NCBI GenBank assembly: GCA_004299235.1
Contig: SCQL01000031.1
Location: forward strand, 186,001-250,000
DNA: 64,000 bases
Direction: 5' to 3'
From: a bacterium
Lineage (GTDB): Bacteria > Chloroflexota > Dormibacteria > Dormibacterales > Dormibacteraceae
Shown piece after piece: positions 45,036-59,893 of this stretch; the stretch's first letter is position 1; each line of letters starts with the position of its first letter. The position numbers were made by a program, and so were the translations under genes. Under the pieces are notes generated by a model, which did not search any database, was not told where the DNA came from, and was given only the letters and a program-made list of their open reading frames with translations.

Positions 45036-45111
45036 GGGCCCGTAGCTCAGTTGGGAGAGCGCGTGAATCGCACTCACGAGGCCAGGGGTTCGAATCCCCT
45101 CGGGTCCACCA
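45036..45111 (+). tRNA. tRNA-Ala (anticodon CGC)
   Basis: Acceptor GGGCCCG pairs with CGGGTCC and contains the G3:U70 pair that is the alanine identity element. The D-arm is GCTCAGTTGGGAGAGC, the anticodon stem CGTGA/TCACG with loop ATCGCAC gives anticodon CGC, and the T-arm is AGGGGTTCGAATCCCCT. The 3' ACCA is encoded. Confidence 0.95.
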
Positions 45112-45116
45112 AACTC

Positions 45117-45151
45117 ATGTCTCACGACATAGTGGAGCCTGTCTCAAGACA
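45117..45151. repeat. Two short TGTCTCA...GACA palindromes just after tRNA-Ala
   Basis: ATGTC-TCAC-GACAT (45117-45130) and TGTCT-CA-AGACA (45140-45151) are near-identical inverted repeats 23 bp apart, starting 5 bp past the tRNA. They may be a tRNA terminator region, a binding site or a relic of a mobile-element end. The remaining bases up to the DUF488 gene (about 100 bp) show nothing recognisable. Confidence 0.45.
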
Positions 45152-45252
45152 TCGTCGACCCGCCGAGCTGCTCGACCCGCCTGCGCGACCGCGGCTCAAG
45201 TGCCGGATAGCCGTTAGGGACGCTCGATCCGCGAACGTGGCATCCTGATCGC

Positions 45253-45663
45253 ATGGGCGACCCGCCCTGCTTTGCCCACCTACTGGACGACGAGGGGCGG
45301 ATGCCCGAGCGGCCGCGCGTACGGATCCGCCGGCTCTACGAAACCGAGACCGACCCGGGCGAGATCCGGGTCCTGGTCGACCGGGTGTGGCCGCGCGGCG
45401 TGACCAAAGATTCGCTGGCGCTCAACCGCTGGGCCAAGGACGTCGCGCCGTCCGCCGAGCTGCGCCACTGGTTCAGCCACGACCCGAAGAAATGGCCGGA
45501 ATTTCAGCGGCGTTACAAAGCGGAGCTCGAAAGCAAGCTCCCCATGCTCAAGGAGCTGGCGTTGCTCGCGCGCACCGGCCACCTGGTCCTGCTGTTCGGG
45601 GCCAGGGATGAGGAGCACAACCAGGCCGCGGTGCTGAAAGAGGTCATCGAGCAAGCCCTGTAG
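45253..45663 (+). CDS. DUF488 family protein
   Basis: 136 residues (120 if the ATG at 45301 is used, which fits the family start better). Diagnostic DUF488 sequence: IRRLYETETDPGEIRVLVDRVWPRG, LNRWAKDVAPSAELRHWFSHDPKKW, LLFGARDEEHNQAAVLKEVI. Members are small proteins of unknown function, often linked to uroporphyrin or heat/acid stress genes elsewhere. The stop is 41 bp before the EamA gene. Confidence 0.9.
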   Translation: MGDPPCFAHLLDDEGRMPERPRVRIRRLYETETDPGEIRVLVDRVWPRGVTKDSLALNRWAKDVAPSAELRHWFSHDPKKWPEFQRRYKAELESKLPMLKELALLARTGHLVLLFGARDEEHNQAAVLKEVIEQAL

Positions 45664-45704
45664 CGATCGCGGCGCGACCGCCGACCCTCTAAGGTGATGT
45701 CCCG

Positions 45705-46598
45705 ATGTCCCGCCGCGGCCTCCTGCTGTTCGTCGCCATGTGCGTGATCTGGGGCATTCCGTATCTTTTCATCCGCATCGCGGTCGGCGGGCTCTCCCCA
45801 GCCACGCTGGTCTTCATGCGCACCGGGCTCGCCGCACTGGTGCTGGTGCCGGTCGCGCTCTCGCGCGGCGACCTGCGCGCAGTCCTCGCCAAGTGGCGGC
45901 CGCTCCTCGCGTTTGCCATCGCCGAGATCGGCGTGCCCTGGTTTTTCCTCGCGAGCGCCGAGCAGCACATCTCCAGCTCCCTCGCCGGGCTGCTGATCGC
46001 CGCAGTACCGCTCGTCGGGACCGTGATCACTTTCGGCCTCGGCAACCGCGACCGGATCGGCGCCGCCACCGTCGCCGGATTGCTGCTCGGCGTCGTCGGC
46101 GTCACAGCGATCGTCGGCTTCGACCTGCACGCATCGAGCTGGATAGCGCTGCTCGAGGTCGGCCTGGTCGTCGTCGGCTATGCCGCCGGGCCCGCGATCC
46201 TCGCCCGCCACCTGAACGGGCTGTCGTCGGTGAGCGTCACCGCCTTCTCGCTCGCGATCTGCGCCATCGCGTACGCCCCCGTCGCGGCGCTCCAATGGCC
46301 GCCTTCCACCCCACACGCCGATGTGATCGCGTCGGTGGTCGTGCTCGCCCTGGTCTGCACGGCGCTCGCCTTCCTGCTCTTCTTCGCTCTGATCGCGGAG
46401 ATCGGACCGGTGCGGGCGACGGTGATCACCTACATCAACCCCGCGGTGGCGGCAGCGCTGGGAATCGCCGTGCTCGGGGAGACCTTCACCACCGGCATGG
46501 GCGCCGGCTTCGTCCTGGTCCTTTTGGGCTCGGCCCTCGCCACCTACCGCGCCCCGGCCGAGCCGGCCCGAACCGCTGCGGAAGAGCTGGTGCGCTGA
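45705..46598 (+). CDS. EamA/DMT-family transporter
   Basis: 297 residues with ten predicted helices and two EamA repeats (FVAMCVIWGIPYLFIRIAVG...LVFMRTGLAALVLVPVAL and PVRATVITYINPAVAAALGIAVLGE). The conserved YINPAVAAALG motif in the second repeat is characteristic. Distinct from the other EamA protein at 37562. Substrate unknown. Confidence 0.9.
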   Translation: MSRRGLLLFVAMCVIWGIPYLFIRIAVGGLSPATLVFMRTGLAALVLVPVALSRGDLRAVLAKWRPLLAFAIAEIGVPWFFLASAEQHISSSLAGLLIAAVPLVGTVITFGLGNRDRIGAATVAGLLLGVVGVTAIVGFDLHASSWIALLEVGLVVVGYAAGPAILARHLNGLSSVSVTAFSLAICAIAYAPVAALQWPPSTPHADVIASVVVLALVCTALAFLLFFALIAEIGPVRATVITYINPAVAAALGIAVLGETFTTGMGAGFVLVLLGSALATYRAPAEPARTAAEELVR

Positions 46599-46635
46599 CG
46601 GGGGAATGACGGCCATCGCTTAAGCTCGGCTCGCC

Positions 46636-48093
46636 ATGCGCATCGACGCGATGCAGATGAGCGGCAAGAGCCTCGATCAGGCTCGGCCCGTGGCGTGGTG
46701 GATCTTCCCCACCCTGCCGCTGCTGGCCGCGGCCATCGCCTTCACCTGGACGCTGCACGGCCAGCTCCAGCGCATGTACGGCATGACCGGCTCCGCCTGG
46801 TATCTCGCCTACGACCAGCAGGTCGTCTGGAGCATCTCCGCCGGCCAGGGCTTCTACTCGAGCTTCGCCCGCGCCGATCTCCTCGGCCTTCACCTCGAGC
46901 CCATCCTCGTCGTGCTCGCCGCGGTCGAGAAGCTGTGGCCGAATCCCGCGGTCCTGCTCATCTTCTCCTCCGCCGGCCTGGCCGCGACCGGGCCGGCCGC
47001 CTACGTCTTCTTCCGCTCGCTCCTCCCAGACGAGCGGCCGGCGTCACCGTGGCTCGCCATCGCGCTGTCCGCACCCATACCTTTCTGGGCCGCCATCCAG
47101 GAAGCCTCCCGGGACTTCTTCCAGCCCGAGGACATGGCGATGGCGCTGGCGCTTCTGGCCGCGTGGGCGGGGATTCGTGGACGTCGGGTGGCGATGTGGC
47201 TCCTGTGCGTGCTCGTGCTCATGTGCAAGGAGGACCAGGTCTACACGGTGTTCGTCATCGGGCTGCTGATGGCCGGCCACGGAGCTCCCCACGTGCGCCG
47301 GCACTGGCGGTTCATCGTGTACCTGGCGGGCGCATGGTTCCTGATCGGCACCGGCGTCGTCCAGCAGCACCTCCTCGACCACGGCGATACCGACTTCGCG
47401 TACTACCGGTGGCTGGTGGGGCTCGACCCCTCCCTGCACCCCTCGCTCACCACGGTCCTCCAAGCCATCATCCAGCCGAGCGCGCTCCTGGTGGTCTCAG
47501 CCGTCATCGCCTCCATGTTCGCGCTGCCGCTGCTGGCGCCACGGTGGCTGCTGCTGGCCGTCCCACCCTATCTGGCCGCCGTCCTCAGCAGCCACACCCC
47601 GCAGGCGGCTCTTCAATTCCACTACGTGCTGCCGCTTCTGTTCCCGCTGCTCGTCGCGGGTGGCGCCGGCGCGCGCAGGTTCCTGGAGCTGCGTTCGATC
47701 CAGCCCGCCACCGCCCTGATCGCGATCCTGCCGGCCCTGATGCTGGGGTGGGGCACCGGACGTTGGCCGCCGGCGCTCGGGGCCGAGCCCAGTCTCTACT
47801 CGCAGCCGAACACCGTCGCCGAGCTCCAGAGCGCGACGTCGATGATCCCGGCCAACGCCCCTGTCTCAGCCGACGACGGCCTGGCCGTTTGGCTCGCGAA
47901 CCGGCACACCATCAACGACTTCCCTGACCGGCTCGGCGGCGCGTGCTACATCGTCCTGGATCACCAGCCCTACATCGACGGACCGACCCGCCCGGCCGGG
48001 CGCCAGGCCGCCATCGACGCGATCCCCCAAAGCGGCCGGCAGCTGCTGTACGACGATGGCCGATTCCAGGTCTGGAGCCCTGTCGGGGACTGA
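46636..48093 (+). CDS. DUF2079 polytopic membrane protein
   Basis: 485 residues with about nine to ten hydrophobic segments. The DUF2079 pattern is visible: YLAYDQQVVWSISAGQGFYSSF, GLHLEPILVVLAAVEKLWP, a conserved KEDQ (residue ~197) and FHYVLPLLFPLL. A roughly 110-residue soluble C-terminus ends VWSPVGD. The fold resembles GT-C glycosyltransferases, but no catalytic role is proven. Lies 20 nt before metH and may be co-transcribed with it. Confidence 0.85.
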   Translation: MRIDAMQMSGKSLDQARPVAWWIFPTLPLLAAAIAFTWTLHGQLQRMYGMTGSAWYLAYDQQVVWSISAGQGFYSSFARADLLGLHLEPILVVLAAVEKLWPNPAVLLIFSSAGLAATGPAAYVFFRSLLPDERPASPWLAIALSAPIPFWAAIQEASRDFFQPEDMAMALALLAAWAGIRGRRVAMWLLCVLVLMCKEDQVYTVFVIGLLMAGHGAPHVRRHWRFIVYLAGAWFLIGTGVVQQHLLDHGDTDFAYYRWLVGLDPSLHPSLTTVLQAIIQPSALLVVSAVIASMFALPLLAPRWLLLAVPPYLAAVLSSHTPQAALQFHYVLPLLFPLLVAGGAGARRFLELRSIQPATALIAILPALMLGWGTGRWPPALGAEPSLYSQPNTVAELQSATSMIPANAPVSADDGLAVWLANRHTINDFPDRLGGACYIVLDHQPYIDGPTRPAGRQAAIDAIPQSGRQLLYDDGRFQVWSPVGD

Positions 48094-48113
48094 CTCCGTA
48101 GTCTTATCCCTCA

Positions 48114-51734
<3,621 letters not shown>

Positions 51735-51746
51735 ATCTCGTCGCCG

Positions 51747-53240
51747 TCAGGCGATGTCCACGATCACGTTCTTGATCTCGGTATAGAGATCGAGGGCGTA
51801 AGGACCCAGTTCCCGCCCCCACCCGCTCTGCTTGTACCCGCCCCACGGCGTCGCCGGATCGGCGACGTGATAGCAGTTGACGTACACCGTCCCCGCCTGG
51901 AGCGCATGCGCCACCCGATGCGCCCGCTTCACATCGTTGGTCCACACCCCCGCGACCAGCCCGTAGACGCTGCGGTTGGCCTTCGCCACCAGGTCCTCCT
52001 CGCTGCTGAACGGGATCGCCGCGACGACCGGTCCGAAGATCTCCTCTTGCGCGATCCGCATGCGCCCGTCGACATCGGCGAACACCGTCGGCTTGACGAA
52101 GTAGCCGGCAGGAAGGGCATCTTCCCGCCCGCCGCCGGTGACGAGCCTTGCCCCTTCTTGATTGCCGTCGCCGATGTACCCGAGCACCCGCTCCATCTGC
52201 GTCTTCGAGACGAGCGGTCCCATCTGCGTCATGGGGTCGATCCCGGGCCCGAGGCGCAGGTCCCGGACGCTCTTGCTCAGCTCGTCGACCGTTTGCTCGT
52301 ACACCTTTTCCTGGATGAACAGCCGCGAACCGGCGGAGCAGACCTGACCCTGGTTGAAGAAGATCCCGAGGAACGCCCCCGACACGGCTCGCGCCAGGTC
52401 GGCGTCGGCGAAGACGATGTTGGGCGACTTACCGCCGAGCTCGAGGCTGACGCGCTTGAGATTGCTCTCCGCCGAGGCCTTCGCGATCAACTTCCCGACC
52501 TCGGTCGACCCTGTGAACGCGATCTTGTCGACATCCGGATGCGCCGCCAGCCGCGCCCCGGCCGTCTCGCCCCGACCCGGAACGACGTTGAAGACGCCGG
52601 CGGGGATCTCCGCCTCTTCCAATATCTCCGCCAGCAGGAGCGCGCTCAACGGCGTTTCCTCGGAAGGTTTCAAGACCACCGCGTTCCCGCAGGCGAGCGC
52701 CGGCGCGACCTTCCAACTGGCCATCAACAAAGGGAAATTCCACGGGATGATCTGGGCCACCACGCCCACCGGCTCCCGCAACGTGTAGCTCAGGTACTTG
52801 CCCGGGAACGAGGTCTGCTGCGTCCCGCCGTCGAGCTTGGTCACCCACCCCGCGTAGTAGCGGAAGGTGGCGGCGGTGAGAGGGACGTGGAAGAGCATGG
52901 CGTCGTTGATCGGCATGCCGTTGTCGAGGCTTTCGAGCTGGGCGAATTCGGTGGCCCGCTCCTCGATCAGGTCGCCCGCGCGCCACAACGCCCTGGCTCG
53001 TTCCGCCGGCGGCAGGTCGCGCCACACGCCGCGGTCGTGGGCCCGCCGGGCGGCGGCGACCGCACGGTCGACGTCCTCGGCGCCCGCCTCCGCCACCGTG
53101 GCGAGAACCTCCCCGTTGGACGGGTCGATGGTGGCGAACGTCCTGCCGGAGGCCGACTCCACCCACTTCCCGCCGATGAAGAGCTTCTTTGGTTGCGCCT
53201 TCAGGAAGCCGGCGACTTCGAGACCTTCGGCGACGGCCAT
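51747..53240 (-). CDS. NAD(P)-dependent aldehyde dehydrogenase
   Basis: 497 residues, ALDH superfamily. Motifs: IIPWNFPLLMASWKVAPAL, the Rossmann GSTEVGKLI, catalytic glutamate in SLELGGKSPNIV, nucleophile cysteine in FFNQGQVCSAGSRLF, and EEIFGPVVAAIPF. Class resembles aliphatic/phenylacetaldehyde dehydrogenases; substrate unknown. Convergent with metH (12-bp gap) and divergent from malQ. Confidence 0.94.
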   Translation of the reverse strand: MAVAEGLEVAGFLKAQPKKLFIGGKWVESASGRTFATIDPSNGEVLATVAEAGAEDVDRAVAAARRAHDRGVWRDLPPAERARALWRAGDLIEERATEFAQLESLDNGMPINDAMLFHVPLTAATFRYYAGWVTKLDGGTQQTSFPGKYLSYTLREPVGVVAQIIPWNFPLLMASWKVAPALACGNAVVLKPSEETPLSALLLAEILEEAEIPAGVFNVVPGRGETAGARLAAHPDVDKIAFTGSTEVGKLIAKASAESNLKRVSLELGGKSPNIVFADADLARAVSGAFLGIFFNQGQVCSAGSRLFIQEKVYEQTVDELSKSVRDLRLGPGIDPMTQMGPLVSKTQMERVLGYIGDGNQEGARLVTGGGREDALPAGYFVKPTVFADVDGRMRIAQEEIFGPVVAAIPFSSEEDLVAKANRSVYGLVAGVWTNDVKRAHRVAHALQAGTVYVNCYHVADPATPWGGYKQSGWGRELGPYALDLYTEIKNVIVDIA

Positions 53241-53262
53241 GGCCGCATCCTACGCCGCCGGC

Positions 53263-53288
53263 GCCAGCACCAGGCTCCTGGCGCTGGC
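53263..53288. promoter_or_regulatory. Interrupted dyad between ALDH and malQ
   Basis: In the 63-bp divergent gap, GCCAGC-AC-CAGG-CT-CCTG-GC-GCTGGC is symmetric over 26 bp with one two-base mismatch block. It is a plausible operator controlling one or both genes; no regulator gene is adjacent. Confidence 0.4.
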
Positions 53289-53303
53289 ACGATACTTCCC
53301 ACC

Positions 53304-55061
53304 ATGCGGCGGACCTCCTCCTCACCGGACCTGGACCCGGGAGGAGAGGGCGCTGGAGACGATTCCCCCTCACCGGACCTCTCCCCGGGGGGAGAGGGCA
53401 TCGGCCGCGCGCTGCGTTGGGGCATTCTGCCGAGGTATTTCGGCTACCGCGGCGACGCCGTCGAGACGCAGCCGCAGACCCAGGCGGCGATCCTCGCCGC
53501 GATGGGCGCGGCGGCCGCCCGCCCGCCGCGCGCTCGACGCCTGGCGGTGCCTTTGGACCGGTGCGAGCCTCCGCCTCCCCGCGCCTGGGGCTGGGCGGCC
53601 CAGGTTTACGCGGTGCGGTCCCGCGACAGCTGGGGCATCGGCGACCTCGCCGACCTCCGCCGCCTCGGCCGTTGGGCGCGCGGCCAGGGCGCATCGCTAT
53701 TGCTCATCAATCCTCTCAGCGCCCAGCCGCCGACCGCCTCCCAGGAGCCGTGCCCTTACTACGCCTCATCGCGCCGGTTCCTGAACACCCTCTACCTGCG
53801 AGTGGAGGAGGTGCCCGGAGCCGACCGTTGCGCCGCTCAGCTCGGCCCGCTCCGCGCCGCGGCGCAGGCCCTGAACGGCCACCGGCTCATCGACCACGAC
53901 GAGGTTTTCCGCCTCAAGTCGCAGGCGCTCGAGATGATCTTTCGAGCTGATCCGCAGCCCGCGGGACTGGCCGGTTGGGTCAAGCGGCAAGGCCGAGCCC
54001 TGGTGGATTACGCGACCTTCAGCGCCATCGCGGAGGTGCATGGACCCGCCTGGCGCGACTGGCCGTCCGACCTGCGCCATCCACGCGGCGAGGGGGTCGC
54101 CCGCCGGCGCCACGAGCTCGCCGATCGCGTGGCCTATCACCGGTGGGTGCAGTTCCACCTCGACCGCCAGCTCGCTCGCGCCGCCAGGGAGATCGGCCTC
54201 GTCACCGACGTACCGGTCGGATTCGCCGCCGACGGATGCGACGCCTGGCGTTGGCAGGACCTCCTGGCGCCCGACTTACGAGTCGGCGCGCCGCCGGATT
54301 TCTTCTTCCCTGACGGCCAGGACTGGGGCATGCCGCCCTTCGACCCCTGGAAGCTTCGGCGCGCGCGTTTCGAGCCGTTCCTCGAGACGCTGCGCAGCAC
54401 CGCCAGGCATGCGGCGGGCCTGCGCCTCGACCACGTGATGGGTCTTTTCCGCCTGTTCTGGATCCCCGGCGGAGCGACCGCGGCGGGCGGCGCGTACGTG
54501 CGCTACCCCGGCGCCGAGATGATCGCCCTCCTCGCCCGGGAGAGCCGGCGCGCCAACACCTTCGTCGTCGGTGAGGACCTCGGCCTGGTCGAGCCATCCG
54601 TGCGGAGCCGTCTGCGGCGTGCCGGCGTGCTGTCCTACCGGCTCCTGTGGTTCGAGTCATCGCCACCCGAGCGCTGGCCGCGTGAGTCCGTCGCGGCCAT
54701 CGGCACGCACGATCTGCCGACCGTGGCGGGGATCTGGAACCTCACCGAGCCCGACGAGCGCCAGCACCACCTCCGCCGCCACCTCACCGATACCACCGGC
54801 CTTCCCGACGGGACCCCGCCCGTCGAGGTCGCGGTCGCCGCCTACCGAAAGCTCGCCCACGCGCGATCGCGCATCGTGCTCGCGGCGCTGGAAGACGCGC
54901 TCGGCGTCGAGGAGCGGCCCAACGTTCCGGGGACGACGACCGAGCGACCGAACTGGCGGTTGGCGCTGCCGCAATCGCTCGAGGAGATCGAGCAGGCCGG
55001 CGGGGCGCGAAGCATCGCGGAGGCGATGCGCGCCGCGCGTCGCGCCTCCGCCCGCCGCTGA
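53304..55061 (+). CDS. malQ: 4-alpha-glucanotransferase (amylomaltase, GH77)
   Basis: 585 residues. GH77 signatures: SWGIGDLADLRRLGRWA, NPLSAQPPTASQEPCPYYASSRRFLNTLYL, the nucleophile Asp in LRLDHVMGLFRLFWIP, the acid/base Glu in FVVGEDLGLV and the third acid in IGTHDLPTVAGIW. Transfers alpha-1,4-glucan segments in glycogen/maltodextrin metabolism. The first 35 residues (SSPDLDPGGEGAG and SPSPDLSPGGEGIG) come entirely from two tandem palindromic repeats and lack relation to GH77; the true fold begins near WGILPRYFGYRGD. No good ribosome site precedes ATG 53304. Confidence 0.93.
   Translation: MRRTSSSPDLDPGGEGAGDDSPSPDLSPGGEGIGRALRWGILPRYFGYRGDAVETQPQTQAAILAAMGAAAARPPRARRLAVPLDRCEPPPPRAWGWAAQVYAVRSRDSWGIGDLADLRRLGRWARGQGASLLLINPLSAQPPTASQEPCPYYASSRRFLNTLYLRVEEVPGADRCAAQLGPLRAAAQALNGHRLIDHDEVFRLKSQALEMIFRADPQPAGLAGWVKRQGRALVDYATFSAIAEVHGPAWRDWPSDLRHPRGEGVARRRHELADRVAYHRWVQFHLDRQLARAAREIGLVTDVPVGFAADGCDAWRWQDLLAPDLRVGAPPDFFFPDGQDWGMPPFDPWKLRRARFEPFLETLRSTARHAAGLRLDHVMGLFRLFWIPGGATAAGGAYVRYPGAEMIALLARESRRANTFVVGEDLGLVEPSVRSRLRRAGVLSYRLLWFESSPPERWPRESVAAIGTHDLPTVAGIWNLTEPDERQHHLRRHLTDTTGLPDGTPPVEVAVAAYRKLAHARSRIVLAALEDALGVEERPNVPGTTTERPNWRLALPQSLEEIEQAGGARSIAEAMRAARRASARR
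53318..53399. repeat. Two tandem palindromic repeats at the 5' end of malQ
   Basis: Unit 1 (53318-53351) and unit 2 (53367-53399) share CCTCACCGGACCT...GGGAGGAGAGGGC-type sequence and start 48 bp apart, so both keep the same frame. Unit 2 is a near-perfect palindrome with CCCTC...GAGGG-type arms and a CCGG core. They are read as SSPDLDPGGEGAG and SPSPDLSPGGEGIG at the N-terminus of MalQ. Confidence 0.75.
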
Positions 55062-55092
55062 GTCGCTTCGAACGGGCTTGTACGATTCGAAT

Positions 55093-57801
<2,709 letters not shown>

Positions 57802-57819
57802 CGGCCGACCGGCGGAGCG

Positions 57820-57990
57820 CTAGGCCGCTTCGCCGGTCCGGATCGGAAACCTTCGCTCGTAGCCGCACACCGGGCACTCGTACAGCCCGACGACGGTCTG
57901 GGGTCGGGATGCATCGGAGTGCATGGTCTGCAGCCGCATCGGCACTGCCTGCTCGTGGCGATCGCAAGCCGGGGCGTCTTCGTGGGTCAT
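57820..57990 (-). CDS. 56-residue zinc-ribbon-like protein
   Basis: ATG 57990 to TAG 57820, fitting the 290-bp gap between acnA and the PucR gene. It starts MTHEDAPACDRHEQAVPMRL and contains C9-x2-H12 and the knuckle YECPVCGYERRF (C39, C42), so it could bind one zinc. A TAATCT -10-like box ends 6 nt before the ATG, so the transcript may be leaderless. I do not recognise a named family, but spacing and cysteine pattern support coding. Confidence 0.6.
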   Translation of the reverse strand: MTHEDAPACDRHEQAVPMRLQTMHSDASRPQTVVGLYECPVCGYERRFPIRTGEAA

Positions 57991-58088
57991 GACACAAGAT
58001 TACGCATTGCGTCGAAATAGTCCTAGTGATCGCCGTACAACCCTTGAGCGTGGTTGCTTGTCCTCCGCCCACACCCTAAGCTGGGGTC

Positions 58089-59804
58089 ATGGTGACCAGG
58101 AAAGAGCCGGAGGCCCTGGTCGAGCCCCGGCCCACGGTGCGTGAGGTCATGCGCACGGGAGCGCTTGCCAACGCGAAGCTGGTCGCGGGCGGGGAGGGAC
58201 TCGACCGCACGGTCGAATGGGTGCGTTCGATGGAGCAGCCCGAGGTCCAGCCGCGCGCGGGCGATCTCATGTTCACCACCGGCTTTCCGATCAAAGACGA
58301 CCCCGACGCCCAGATCCGGCTGGTCGGGCGCATCGCCGATTCCGGAGGCGCGGGCCTGGTGGTCAGGCCGCAGCCGTATCTGCGCAAGCTCCCGCCCCAG
58401 ATGCTGGCCGAAGCCGACCGGTTGAACGTCCCGCTGTTCACGGTCGGCGCCGACGTCGCGCTCATCGACCTCATGGCGCCGCTGCTCGAGCGCATCATCA
58501 ACGCCGAACATTGGCGCCTCAAGCGCTCGATCGAGATCCACCGGCGATTCACCGAGCTGGTGCTCGACGGCAAGGGCGTGAGCGAGATCTGCCGCACCCT
58601 CGCCGAGCTGCTCGAGAGCGCCGTCGTGATCGAGGACGCCAGCTTCCATCTGCTCGCCCACGCCGGCGGGAGCGGCGACCCGCATCGCAAGGAGACGATC
58701 CTCCGCCAGGGCACGCCGCAGCGGGTCCTGTACGACCCGCAAATCCAGCGCATGCTGCGGGAGATCGAGGCCAAGCGTGGCCCGGTCAAGGTGCCCGCGT
58801 TCCCACACGTCGGGATGTCCCGCGAGCGCCTGATCGCGCCCATCCTGGCCGCCGGCCAGGTACTCGGCTACATCTCAGTCCTCGATCACCCGCCGGCCAA
58901 CGAGGAGCTCGCATTCATGGCCATCGAGCAGGCGGCCCTGGTCCTGGCGCTGGCGGTGGCCAAGGAGCGCGAGCTGTCCGAGGTCGAGGGCAGGGTGCGC
59001 GGGGAGTTCCTGGAGGACCTGCTGCACGGCACCTACGGTGACGAGGCCGCCGCGCAGCGCCGCGCCCGCCACCTCGGCTACCCCCTCCACGGCCACCACA
59101 TCGTGATGCTCGTCGACATCGACGACTTCCGCGGTTTCAACCGTGCGCGCCAGATCTCGGAGGAGGCGATCCAGGCGCTCAAGCGCGAGTTCCTACGCCG
59201 GGTCACCGGCGTGGTGCGGACGAGCTATCCACGGGCCCTCGTCCAGGGGCGTTCCGACAGCGTCGTCTCACTGCTCCCGCTGGGCACCGAGGGCGGCAAC
59301 CACCAGGCGCGCGGGCACGCGCTCGGCCTGCAGGTCAAGCAGTCGATCGCCGACTGGAAACCGGGGTTCACGGTCTCCGTCGGCTTCAGCGGGCCGGCGG
59401 AAGCGCCGGCCGGCATCGCCAGCGCGCAGCGCGAGGTCATAGCCGTCATGGACTCGCTGGCCCGATTCAAGCGCTGGGGCCAGGTCATCGCCGTCCCCGA
59501 GCTGGGCCTCACCGGCCTGCTGGCGGCGGTCACCGACGAGCGCCTCATCGACTACAGCCGCCGTCATCTGGGGCCGCTGATGGAGCACGACACGGCGCGC
59601 AAGGGCAGCCTGGTGCCCACTTTGCGGGCCTACCTGGAGACGGGGGAGCAGCAGCAGGCGGCGCAGCGCCTGCGAGTCCACCCCAACACGCTGCGCTACC
59701 GCCTCGACCGCATCCGTGAGATCAGCGGCGTCGATCTGGAGGACCCCGAAACGCGCCTCAACCTGGCCGTCGCGCTCCGCGTCCAGGCTCTGTTGGGGTT
59801 CTGA
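58089..59804 (+). CDS. PucR/CdaR-family transcriptional regulator
   Basis: 571 residues. The N-terminal PucR domain (PTVREVMRTGALANAKLVAGGEGLDR...GDLMFTTGF) is followed by a middle GAF-like region (CRTLAELLESAVVIEDASFHLLAHAG), a CdaR GGDEF-like domain, and a C-terminal PucR-type helix-turn-helix (RLRVHPNTLRYRLDRIREISGVDLEDPETR). Related proteins activate purine, GABA or diacid catabolism. It lies directly upstream of gltB and may tie nitrogen assimilation to a catabolite. ATG 58089. Confidence 0.93.
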   Translation: MVTRKEPEALVEPRPTVREVMRTGALANAKLVAGGEGLDRTVEWVRSMEQPEVQPRAGDLMFTTGFPIKDDPDAQIRLVGRIADSGGAGLVVRPQPYLRKLPPQMLAEADRLNVPLFTVGADVALIDLMAPLLERIINAEHWRLKRSIEIHRRFTELVLDGKGVSEICRTLAELLESAVVIEDASFHLLAHAGGSGDPHRKETILRQGTPQRVLYDPQIQRMLREIEAKRGPVKVPAFPHVGMSRERLIAPILAAGQVLGYISVLDHPPANEELAFMAIEQAALVLALAVAKERELSEVEGRVRGEFLEDLLHGTYGDEAAAQRRARHLGYPLHGHHIVMLVDIDDFRGFNRARQISEEAIQALKREFLRRVTGVVRTSYPRALVQGRSDSVVSLLPLGTEGGNHQARGHALGLQVKQSIADWKPGFTVSVGFSGPAEAPAGIASAQREVIAVMDSLARFKRWGQVIAVPELGLTGLLAAVTDERLIDYSRRHLGPLMEHDTARKGSLVPTLRAYLETGEQQQAAQRLRVHPNTLRYRLDRIREISGVDLEDPETRLNLAVALRVQALLGF

Positions 59805-59832
59805 GGGTATGTAAGGACCACATAACGATGAT

Positions 59833-59854
59833 GGGCTGCGTTTGTTGGCAGCCC
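59833..59854. terminator. Hairpin between the PucR gene and gltB
   Basis: GGGCTGC-GTTTGTTG-GCAGCCC forms a perfect 7-bp stem with an 8-nt loop, 28 bp after the PucR stop and 40 bp before gltB. No T-run follows, so this may be a weak terminator or a leader structure controlling gltB. Confidence 0.45.
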
Positions 59855-59893
59855 ACTAGCTCGGTCTCCGGCTCGTCATTACCCTTGAGTTCA

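Noticed and set aside
51867..53303. Upstream extension of the malQ frame through the aldehyde dehydrogenase gene
   Set aside because: Antisense to ALDH and without GH77 similarity; ATG 53304 or later is the start.
53318..53399. CRISPR-like array from the tandem units
   Set aside because: Only two imperfect units with a short intervening segment, translated in frame; no cas genes.
59833..59854. Glutamine riboswitch before gltB
   Set aside because: Only a simple 7-bp hairpin is present; the conserved glnA-type junction sequence is not seen.
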